This document shows positions 1 to 5,712 of a stretch of DNA of 5,712 bases, one piece after another (within the stretch, counting starts at the first letter, position 1; the number at the start of each line of letters is the position of its first letter). The notes below the pieces were generated by a model. That model ran no database searches, was not told the origin of the DNA, and saw only the letters and a list, made by a program, of their open reading frames with translations. The stretch spans positions 1 through 5,712 of the forward strand of contig DASZCR010000060.1 of NCBI GenBank assembly GCA_035942915.1, given 5' to 3'. Origin of the DNA: DASZCR01 sp035942915. GTDB taxonomy: Bacteria; Acidobacteriota; Blastocatellia; Pyrinomonadales; Pyrinomonadaceae. A program made the translations under genes and the position numbers.

Positions 1-29
1 CCCCGTCTCTCGCGTTCGACGGTCTGTTT

Positions 30-1301
30 TTAGCGACGGTGAGTGGCCGTGCGTTCTTCGTCGCGTGCGAAGGGGCGCGGGCGGCGCAGGACTGGCGCAG
101 TCGGCTGTTGTCGGCCGGGGTCGTTGACGGGCACGGCTGCTGCGTCTGAGCCTGCGGGACGGTAGACGTAGCTATCGCGCGCGCGCACGACGAGGTTCGG
201 CCGTTTGACCCTGACTTTGAGTTGGCGTCGCTCGACGGTGCGCGTCTGCTTGAGCGGATAGTAGCCGAGACTGTACTGGCGGCGCAGTTCTTCGGCGATG
301 TCTGAGAAGGCTTGTTCGAGATAGCGCAGGTCGTCTGCGCGGTAGTGGCGTCCGCCGGTGCGCTCGGCCATCTCGCGCAGGTAGCGACCGGCCGTGCGGT
401 AATCTTCCGCCGACGTGCCGCGTCCGCCCGTCGTGCCGCCGGGGCGCGGGAAGGGAAGCGGGATGCCGAAGATGGTCGGCTGCCCGCCGCCGCCGCCCGG
501 CCAGCCGCCGCCGCCCGCGACGCCTCTCTCCTGCGTGTCGTACTGAACCGGATAGATGAGCGCGTCGAGCTCTTCGGCGTCGCTGACGTTGCTCGAATAG
601 GAGGCGCGCTTGCTGGTCGTGTCCACGCCGTCCGTGAAGAGGACGAGCGCCTTGCGGCCGTCAATGTGTTCGAGACGCTGTTTGATGACGAAGTCGACGG
701 CGTCGTAGAGCTTCGTGCCGCCGCCCGTGCGCGTGCGGCGAATGGCGTTGCGGATGGCGCGCCGGTCGGTCGTCGGCTCGGCGAGCACGCGAATCTCGTC
801 GTCGAAGGAGACGACGAGCACGCGGTCGTCCGGGCGGAGTTGGTCAACGAAGGCGATGGCCGCGTCCTGTATGTCTTCGAGCTTAAACTGCGTCGAACCG
901 GACGTGTCGAGCACGAGCGCGACGGTGAAGGGTTTTTCGACGGCCGCGAAGTAGGCGACCTCCTGCTCGACGCCGTCCTCGAAGATGCGAAAATCTTCCT
1001 TGCGTAGATTGGGGATGAAACGGCCGTCCCTGTCCATGATTTGGACGGGGATGGTGACGAGCGCCGTGCTGACGCTGATAACCTCCTCGTCGCCGACCTC
1101 CTCGTTGGTCTCGCGCTGGCGGATGCCGTCGGCGTCGCGCGAAGTCGCGGGGGCGTTGGGTTTGGCGTCGGAAGACGGGGCGGGCTGCGTCGGGGTGGGC
1201 GCGGGCGTCTGCCCGACGCGGCGCGCGCGCGACTGTGCGAAGAGCGCCGACGGCAGGGCGACGAGGACGAGCAGCAGAGCGAACGTCGAAAGCTTTCTCA
1301 T
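30..1301 (-). CDS. Secreted VWA-domain protein, acidobacterial VWFA-related type
   Basis: Predicted exported protein of 423 aa with one von Willebrand factor A domain, a fold that binds protein ligands through a metal ion (MIDAS); the partner is unknown. Residues 1-22 form a signal peptide: MRK, a Leu/Val-rich core, then a likely cut after LFA before QS. A Pro/Ala/Thr-rich linker follows (about 32-53), then the block typical of the acidobacterial VWFA-related family, including DFRIFEDG at 103-110. The MIDAS is complete: DTSGS at 132-136 (D132, S134, S136), T196 in GGGTKLYDA and D224 in FTDGVD. A Gly/Pro-rich insert covers about 262-296, and the family-typical RQYSLGYYP ends the domain near 341-349. 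The tail is basic and Pro/Arg-rich. I chose the ATG at 1301 because GAGGAG lies 9 nt upstream and the signal peptide starts there. An in-frame ATG at 1388 would add 29 residues in front of the signal peptide and is unlikely. It is the last of three same-strand genes, 126 bp after yitT-like. Family assignment is firm; the biological role is not known. Confidence 0.93.
   Translation of the reverse strand: MRKLSTFALLLVLVALPSALFAQSRARRVGQTPAPTPTQPAPSSDAKPNAPATSRDADGIRQRETNEEVGDEEVISVSTALVTIPVQIMDRDGRFIPNLRKEDFRIFEDGVEQEVAYFAAVEKPFTVALVLDTSGSTQFKLEDIQDAAIAFVDQLRPDDRVLVVSFDDEIRVLAEPTTDRRAIRNAIRRTRTGGGTKLYDAVDFVIKQRLEHIDGRKALVLFTDGVDTTSKRASYSSNVSDAEELDALIYPVQYDTQERGVAGGGGWPGGGGGQPTIFGIPLPFPRPGGTTGGRGTSAEDYRTAGRYLREMAERTGGRHYRADDLRYLEQAFSDIAEELRRQYSLGYYPLKQTRTVERRQLKVRVKRPNLVVRARDSYVYRPAGSDAAAVPVNDPGRQQPTAPVLRRPRPFARDEERTATHRR
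486..517 (-). repeat. 14-bp direct repeat in Gly-rich coding insert
   Basis: GCCGCCGCCGCCCG occurs exactly at 486-499 and again at 504-517 (plus-strand reading), a period of 18 bp or six codons. On the coding minus strand it gives two glycine runs separated by Trp-Pro (GGGGWPGGGGGQ, residues 263-274 of the VWA protein). The GCC-triplet character makes it prone to slippage. Because the period is a multiple of three, gain or loss of a unit would keep the frame. Confidence 0.7.
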
Positions 1302-1427
1302 GACCTGTGACTCCTCATGCGGCGGCGAGGCGTGTTGAAGAAGGAAGCGCAAAACCTTTGACGACGGTGGCCGCGCTAAGGGATGCACGAAATTTTTCGG
1401 GGGCGCGTGCAGAAGCGGCGCAGCGCG
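1302..1427 (-). other. Intergenic gap, yitT-like to VWA gene
   Basis: This 126-bp gap separates the yitT-like stop codon from the VWA start. Apart from the ribosome binding site I see no convincing promoter boxes. A short A/T patch, CGAAATTTTTCG at 1388-1399, has 5-bp complementary arms but only 2 nt between them, so it is not a credible terminator hairpin. Read-through from the upstream genes is therefore possible, but a separate promoter cannot be excluded. Confidence 0.4.
1311..1316 (-). promoter_or_regulatory. Shine-Dalgarno of the VWA gene
   Basis: The minus strand reads GAGGAG here, 9 nt before the ATG at 1301. It is the only strong ribosome binding site in the window and decides the start of the VWA gene against the longer reading from 1388. 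Confidence 0.75.
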
Positions 1428-2282
1428 TCAGTGTAGGACGGCGGCCGGGCGCTTAATCACGCCGCCCATCGCATCCGAGAGCGGGTGCGTGACGACGAAG
1501 GCCGTCGCGTCGATGTCTTTGACGAGCGTTTTGACCTTGCCGATTTCCAGCCGCGTGACGACGCAGAACAGTATCTCCTGCTCCGCCCCCGAACGCCCGC
1601 CGCGACCCTTGTAGACCGTCACGCCGCGATGCAGGTCGCGGATGATGGCCTCCCGAATCTGCTCGCTTGCCTCCGAGACAATCTGGACGGCCGTATACTC
1701 CTCGATGCCGTGAATCAGAAAGTCGATGGTCTTCGACGCCGCGAAGTAGGTCAGTATCGAGTACATCGCCGACTCGATGCCGAGGAAGAAGGCGGCGGCC
1801 GTGAAGATGAAGACGTTGAGGATGAGAATCACGTCGCCGACTCTCAGAAGGTGGCTGCTTTTGCTGACGAGGAGGGCGGCGATTTCCGTCCCGTCGAGGA
1901 CTGCGCCGCCGCGTATGGCGAGGCCGATGCCTGCGCCGATGAAGAGGCCGCCGAAGACGGCCGTCAGCAGCTTGTCGGGCGTGATGTCCGGGTATTTGAC
2001 GACGGCGAGGCAGAGCGAAAGCCCGGCGATGGCGAGCGCGCTCCGCAAGGCGAAGTTCTTCCCGATGTGTTTATAGCCGAGCACGATGAAGGGCAGATTG
2101 ATGATGAGAATCAGCACCGAGAGCGGCAGGCCGAGCACTTCCGAGAGCAGCATCGAGACGCCCGTCACGCCGCCGTCGATAAAGCGGCTCGACAGCAGAA
2201 AGCCCTTCAGCCCCAGTCCCGCCGACAGGATGCCGAGCAGGATGAGCACTGTATTTCTGATTTCGCGGACGAAGGATTTCAT
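1428..2282 (-). CDS. YitT-family membrane protein (DUF161 + DUF2179)
   Basis: Integral inner-membrane protein of 284 aa, the usual YitT length. The family is widespread but its substrate or activity is not established; a transporter-like role is only a guess. The N-terminal DUF161 part has five or six hydrophobic segments, at about 10-30, 50-70, 78-96, 105-123, 149-169 and possibly 171-189. Conserved-looking patches are GGVTG at 37-41, GKNFALRS at 74-81 and RGGAVLDGTE at 124-133. The soluble C-terminal DUF2179 domain (about 192-280) contains VYKGRGGRSG at 223-232 and ends in THPLSDAMGGVIKR, as in one YitT subgroup. I use the ATG at 2282; a TTG directly before it would add one residue. No good Shine-Dalgarno is visible (GGAA sits about 15 nt upstream). 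The gene starts 40 bp after the peptidase stop on the same strand, so co-transcription is likely. The family call is strong. Confidence 0.93.
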   Translation of the reverse strand: MKSFVREIRNTVLILLGILSAGLGLKGFLLSSRFIDGGVTGVSMLLSEVLGLPLSVLILIINLPFIVLGYKHIGKNFALRSALAIAGLSLCLAVVKYPDITPDKLLTAVFGGLFIGAGIGLAIRGGAVLDGTEIAALLVSKSSHLLRVGDVILILNVFIFTAAAFFLGIESAMYSILTYFAASKTIDFLIHGIEEYTAVQIVSEASEQIREAIIRDLHRGVTVYKGRGGRSGAEQEILFCVVTRLEIGKVKTLVKDIDATAFVVTHPLSDAMGGVIKRPAAVLH

Positions 2283-2322
2283 CAATTAAACGTCTGTTCC
2301 GAGCCAGTCACGCGCGTCGTGT

Positions 2323-4866
2323 TCATTGCGCGATGGCGTTGAAGATGAAGGGGAACGTGCCCCACGTCTGCGCGCGGTGCTGCGGGCGGAAGCCGAAGAG
2401 GACGATGCGGCCGCGTCCCATGCTGACCTCGGCCAGAGCCGTCTTCCCGGCGACGAACTGCGGGCCGAGCAGCCAACCCGAACGCAAGACCTCGCGCTCG
2501 TCCGCATAGCGCGCCACCGTGCGAACGCGCCGCGCATCCGTCACCTCGAAGGCGGCGCTGTGGATGAAGTAGGCATCCGTCTCGCGCATCATCCCGCGCG
2601 CGATGGGGTGCGAGGTGTCAACTTCGATGCGCAAGATGGAACCGGGGCCGTAGAACTCCGACGAGCGGACGCCTTCGAGCACGTTCTTAACGGGCAGGTC
2701 GAAACGCTTTATCGCCAGTTCGGTGGCTGCGTCGAAGAGTATCAACGTGCCGCCGTCTTCGACGAAGCGGCGCAGGTTCGCCACGCCCGCATCCGTGATG
2801 CCGCCCGTGAACTCGGCCGGTACGCTCTCTCTCGGACGCCCCTCGACAATCTCCCTCAGACGCATCGAAGGAATCACAATCACGTCGTATTGCGCGGCGA
2901 GATTACCGGCTCGCACCTCCGCATCGCGCAGAGACTTGTAGGGGACGTTGAAGGTGTCGAAGACGTAGCGCGTCCAACCCTCGTCCATCGAGCCTGTCCA
3001 GCTTTTGTAGAGCGCAAGGCGGCGCGTGCGCCCGACCGGGTTAGGGATGGGCGAGCCGGGAACGATGCCTCTGGCCGGAAGTCCGAGGTCGCGCCGCACG
3101 TCGTCTTCGGAACGGACGAGCGTCAGCCGACGCTGACCTTCCGGCTCGCGGATGCTGTGGACGGGCAATGCCTGAATGCCCATCTGCATCGGCAGCGTCC
3201 ACCCGGCCACGTCGTAGGGACGTTCGGCCTCGCCGCTCGCCGTGCGTCGCTCCGGGTACAACTGCCGCTCGAAGAGCGCCTTGATGTTGGCGCGGTAGGG
3301 CTGCGCGAGAAAGATGATGTAGCTCCCGGCAGGAACTTCCGGCGGGTTCGTCTTGAGGTCATTGTAGACGCCGCCGCGAGCGCCCATCATCATGATGTGA
3401 AGTTCCGAGTCCATGCGGTGAACTTCCACACCCTGTTCGACGAGCGCGCCGATGAGTTTGGCGAGATTCTCGTCGCGCCCCTGCCCGGCCTGTATGACGT
3501 AGGCCATCTCGAAGTCGCCGAACTCGTTCGAGCCTTCGACGGCGCGGCGGCCGAGTTCGTAGAAGTTGCGCAGGTAGCGTGCGCGATACTTGGCGGCCAT
3601 CGAGAGGATGCTGCGCGCCGACTGAAGTTCGATACGCATGATGTCGCGCGCGTGCCACTCGCCGCCCGGCCACGGGGCGGGAAAGTTGGTGGCGGGCGTA
3701 AGCGCGCCGCCGGGCATCCCGCGCGTCTGCGCGCGCGCGAGGTCTTCGCGCTTAATCGTGATGGGCGACATCAGGCGCGCGCTGGCCGCTTCGGAGAGGA
3801 TGCCGATGGAGTTATGGTAGTAGGGCGCGGTGCGGAAGCCGCCGTGCCACCATGTATCGTACATCGCGTTGGTGATGACGCCGCGCTCGCCGTTGGCCTG
3901 CAAATCGGCGGCGACCTTATGGCCGAGCAACCCGACCTCGCGCAGCAGCAGCGGTGAGATGTGCGGGTTCGGCGGGTCGAAGAAGGGCGGGATGAAGAAG
4001 CGCGAGCCGTTCTGTCCCTGCTGGTGAACGTCGTAGACGATTTGCGGAAACCACTCCTTCCAGAGCAGGCGCGTCAGGTCGCGCGTCTCGCGCAGGTTGA
4101 GCATGAACCAATCGCGGTTGTTGTCGTGGCCTGCGTAGTGATGATAAAGCTCCGGCGGTTCCGTGCCCTCGTAGGGCGTGCCGAGAGTTTTGCGATACCA
4201 ATCGGCGATGATGTCGTTGCCGTCAGGATTGGCCGAAGGGAGAAGGATGAGAATCGTGTTCCTCAGAATCTCTAACGTCTCCTCGTCGTTGGCCGCAGCC
4301 AGTTCGTAAGCGAGTTGCATGGACATCTGCGAGGCGACGACTTCGGTCGAGTGAATCGAGCAGGAGACGACGACGACCGTCTTGCCTTCGTCGATGAGGC
4401 GTTCGCGTTCCGCTTCGCTGCGGACGAGACGCGGGTCTGCGAGGCGGCGCTGGATGTCTTTGTATTTGGCGAGTTCGCGTATATTCTCTGGCGCGCTGAT
4501 GTAGGCGGCGATGATGGGGCGGCGCAGGGTTGATTCGCCGACGCGCTCGACGCGGACGCGTTCGCTGGCGGCGTCGAGCCGCTCGAAGTAGTTTCTAATC
4601 TGAGTCCAGTCGGCGAAGGTTCTATCGTCGCCGGGCGTGAAGCCGAGAACGGCGCGCGGGCTTGGCAGAGAGCCGGGCGCAACCTCTCTGGCCGGACGTG
4701 CCGGGGTGGTTTGTGGCGGCGAAGTGGTCGCGGGTCTGGCGGGCGCGCGTCGTCTCTGCGCGTTGGCCGACGAAGCGGTGCAGATGCAGAGGAGCGTCGC
4801 CGCGAGGAGCGAGCGGAGCAGGGGGCGGACGAGAACGGAATGCATCCCGGTAAAAGTCTTTCGCAT
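2323..4866 (-). CDS. Secreted M14-type zinc carboxypeptidase with C-terminal GATase1-like domain
   Basis: Predicted exported metallopeptidase of 847 aa. M14 enzymes remove C-terminal residues, or cut related peptide bonds, with one zinc ion; the substrate here is unknown. Residues 1-36 look like a signal peptide (basic start, LLAATLLCICTASS core, likely cut after ANA before Q37). A Pro/Arg/Thr-rich linker runs to about 62. The catalytic domain covers about 80-430: zinc ligands H172 and E175 (HSTE) and H281 (YDVHQQG), NPDG at 213-216, the substrate-binding pair N250-R251 in NNRDW, and probable catalytic E359 in GILSEA. Residue roles are assigned by analogy with carboxypeptidase A. A middle region (about 450-600) is followed by an alpha/beta domain (about 610-847) resembling a class I glutamine amidotransferase/ThuA fold, with VIVIPS, GGTLILFD and GRGRIVLFGFRP strands. 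That domain has no cysteine, so amidase activity is not expected. The ATG at 4866 lacks a clear ribosome binding site; the ATG at 4845 would shorten the signal peptide by seven residues and cannot be excluded. It is first of the minus-strand trio. Confidence 0.93.
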   Translation of the reverse strand: MRKTFTGMHSVLVRPLLRSLLAATLLCICTASSANAQRRRAPARPATTSPPQTTPARPAREVAPGSLPSPRAVLGFTPGDDRTFADWTQIRNYFERLDAASERVRVERVGESTLRRPIIAAYISAPENIRELAKYKDIQRRLADPRLVRSEAERERLIDEGKTVVVVSCSIHSTEVVASQMSMQLAYELAAANDEETLEILRNTILILLPSANPDGNDIIADWYRKTLGTPYEGTEPPELYHHYAGHDNNRDWFMLNLRETRDLTRLLWKEWFPQIVYDVHQQGQNGSRFFIPPFFDPPNPHISPLLLREVGLLGHKVAADLQANGERGVITNAMYDTWWHGGFRTAPYYHNSIGILSEAASARLMSPITIKREDLARAQTRGMPGGALTPATNFPAPWPGGEWHARDIMRIELQSARSILSMAAKYRARYLRNFYELGRRAVEGSNEFGDFEMAYVIQAGQGRDENLAKLIGALVEQGVEVHRMDSELHIMMMGARGGVYNDLKTNPPEVPAGSYIIFLAQPYRANIKALFERQLYPERRTASGEAERPYDVAGWTLPMQMGIQALPVHSIREPEGQRRLTLVRSEDDVRRDLGLPARGIVPGSPIPNPVGRTRRLALYKSWTGSMDEGWTRYVFDTFNVPYKSLRDAEVRAGNLAAQYDVIVIPSMRLREIVEGRPRESVPAEFTGGITDAGVANLRRFVEDGGTLILFDAATELAIKRFDLPVKNVLEGVRSSEFYGPGSILRIEVDTSHPIARGMMRETDAYFIHSAAFEVTDARRVRTVARYADEREVLRSGWLLGPQFVAGKTALAEVSMGRGRIVLFGFRPQHRAQTWGTFPFIFNAIAQ

Positions 4867-4950
4867 GATTTAGAAGGTAACGGTTCGAACGGAAGTGACG
4901 CCGAGCGCCAAGAGTCTAACACACGCGCGGGGCGGACGCTCGTCGGACGT
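4867..4950. promoter_or_regulatory. Divergent intergenic region between peptidase and acyltransferase
   Basis: This stretch of about 84 bp lies between two divergent starts and is visibly less GC-rich near the peptidase end than the genes around it. It should hold promoters for both directions, but I find no sigma70-like pair with acceptable spacing. Weak -10-like words are TTCTAAAT on the minus strand (close to the peptidase ATG) and TCTAAC at 4915-4920 on the plus strand. GTTCGAAC at 4883-4890 is a perfect 8-bp palindrome that could be an operator half or chance. Assignment rests on gene orientation. Confidence 0.45.
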
Positions 4951-5688
4951 TTGCACTACTGGTGGTCGCTTTCGGTGGCGGGCGGACTGCTGCTCTTGTT
5001 GGGGCCGCCCGTCCTGCTCGTCTCCTATCTCGCGCGCCGCCGCCACTGGGTCTACCCCTGGGCGCGCTTCGGCGCACGCAACTGGCTGCGACTGAGCGGC
5101 GTGCGCGTGCGCGTGCGCGGGCGCGAACACCTCGACCCACATCGCTCATACGTCTTCATCGCCAATCATCGCTCGTATCTCGACACGGCGACGCTCTTCT
5201 ATTACACGGGGCGGCGCATCGGCATCATTGCGAAAAAGGAGTTGCTGAAAGTTCCCATCCTCGGCTTCGGCATGGGCTTCGTCAACATTCTGGCTATTGA
5301 CCGCTCGAACCGCGAGCGCGCCATCGAGACGATGCGCGCGGCGACAGACCGCTTGCGCGCGGGAATCTCGTTCGGCGTCTTCGCGGAGGGGACGCGTGCG
5401 CGGCCGGGCGAACTGTTGCCTTTCAAGAAGGGCGCCTTCTACATGGCGCGCGAGGCGGGCGTCGAGGTTGTGCCGGTCGCCATCAAGAACACGGACGTGT
5501 TGATGGGCAAGGGGACGGGCGTCGCGCGACCGGGCACGGTCGAGATGGTCTTGCTGCCGCCGGTCGAGACCAAGAGTTGTCAGACGGACGAGGACGTGGC
5601 GCGACTGGCCGAGCGCGTCAACGCGATGGTGGCCGAAGAGTTGGGCGTCGAGGTGACGCGTCGGGCGTTGAAGAAGGGCGGCAGGTGA
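4951..5688 (+). CDS. Lysophospholipid acyltransferase, PlsC/AGPAT family
   Basis: Membrane-associated acyltransferase, probably 1-acyl-sn-glycerol-3-phosphate acyltransferase, which adds the second acyl chain to make phosphatidic acid in phospholipid synthesis. From the TTG at 4951 it is 245 aa, normal for PlsC. A hydrophobic anchor lies at about 6-27 (LSVAGGLLLLLGPPVLLVSY). Motif I is NHRSYLD at 72-78, with the catalytic HX4D pair H73/D78. The motif II region is FVNILAIDRSN at 110-120, motif III is FAEGTR at 144-149 (Ala where FPEGTR is usual), and motif IV is VVPVAIKN at 173-180. The start is uncertain. In-frame ATGs at 4711 and 4840 would run into the divergent peptidase gene, and the extra residues (GNGSNGSDAERQ and so on) show weak codon bias and no family resemblance. 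The GTG at 4975 is another option. No strong ribosome binding site marks any of them. Some relatives act on lysophospholipids, hopanoid or ornithine lipids, so exact substrate is unproven. It is divergent from the peptidase operon. Confidence 0.9.
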   Translation: MHYWWSLSVAGGLLLLLGPPVLLVSYLARRRHWVYPWARFGARNWLRLSGVRVRVRGREHLDPHRSYVFIANHRSYLDTATLFYYTGRRIGIIAKKELLKVPILGFGMGFVNILAIDRSNRERAIETMRAATDRLRAGISFGVFAEGTRARPGELLPFKKGAFYMAREAGVEVVPVAIKNTDVLMGKGTGVARPGTVEMVLLPPVETKSCQTDEDVARLAERVNAMVAEELGVEVTRRALKKGGR

Positions 5689-5712
5689 GGCGTGCTGAAA
5701 GATGAGGACGGC
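5689..5712. other. Window edge after acyltransferase
   Basis: Only 24 bases follow the acyltransferase stop. GTG at 5692 and ATG at 5702 both stay open to the window end, so a following plus-strand gene may begin here, but nothing supports it. No terminator hairpin is visible. Confidence 0.3.

Noticed and set aside
3..22. Possible terminator hairpin downstream of the VWA gene (CCGTC / GACGG with a 10-nt loop)
   Set aside because: The stem is only 5 bp, and the window ends before any U-run on the minus strand could be seen.
312..1007. A 231-codon plus-strand open frame antisense to the VWA gene
   Set aside because: It is Arg/Ala/Val/Glu-rich with no recognisable domain and lies wholly over the MIDAS-bearing VWA coding region, so it is a compositional shadow.
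1302..1388. A 29-residue N-terminal extension of the VWA protein from the ATG at 1388
   Set aside because: It would bury the signal peptide, and the ribosome binding site GAGGAG is placed for the ATG at 1301.
1485..2342. A 285-codon plus-strand open frame antisense to the YitT-like gene, of the same length
   Set aside because: The YitT family match is unambiguous on the minus strand. The antisense product is charged and low in complexity, and the equal length is coincidence.
2326..3957. A 543-codon open frame on the plus strand, antisense to the peptidase gene
   Set aside because: The peptidase has clear catalytic motifs on the opposite strand. The antisense product is Arg/Ala/Val/Asp-rich, shows no domain or hydrophobic pattern, and is the expected by-product of GC-rich codon bias.
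4883..4890. Palindrome GTTCGAAC as a regulator operator
   Set aside because: An 8-bp palindrome is easily due to chance, has no second copy nearby, and its arms do not extend symmetrically.

Overview
This is a GC-rich (about 60% or slightly more by eye), densely coded bacterial window. It holds four confident protein-coding genes and no RNA gene, mobile element or CRISPR array that I can see. The best taxonomic clue is the first gene. It is a secreted von Willebrand factor A protein of the 'VWFA-related Acidobacterial domain' type, with the family's N-terminal block, MIDAS residues and RQYSLGYYP ending. That points to Acidobacteriota. A Blastocatellia/Pyrinomonadales-like member is plausible, but that is inference from the protein styles and not shown by the sequence.

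Layout: three genes lie head to tail on the minus strand. In transcription order they are an 847-aa secreted M14-type zinc carboxypeptidase with a cysteine-free C-terminal amidotransferase-like domain (4866 to 2323), a YitT-family (DUF161 + DUF2179) membrane protein (2282 to 1428), and the secreted VWA protein (1301 to 30). The first two are 40 bp apart and probably co-transcribed. The VWA gene follows after 126 bp and has the only clear Shine-Dalgarno sequence in the window. A PlsC-type lysophospholipid acyltransferase is divergent, on the plus strand (about 4951 to 5688). An intergenic stretch of about 84 bp separates it from the peptidase gene and must carry the promoters for both directions.

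Functionally, all four products are predicted to act at or outside the cytoplasmic membrane: peptide hydrolysis, an unknown membrane transport role, adhesion or protein binding through a metal site, and phospholipid synthesis. Nothing in the sequence ties them to one pathway. I read this as ordinary chromosomal housekeeping/envelope DNA. I found no convincing undescribed system. The points worth a second look are the non-enzymatic-looking C-terminal domain of the peptidase, a glycine-rich insert with a 14-bp direct repeat in the VWA protein, and uncertain starts around the divergent promoter region.
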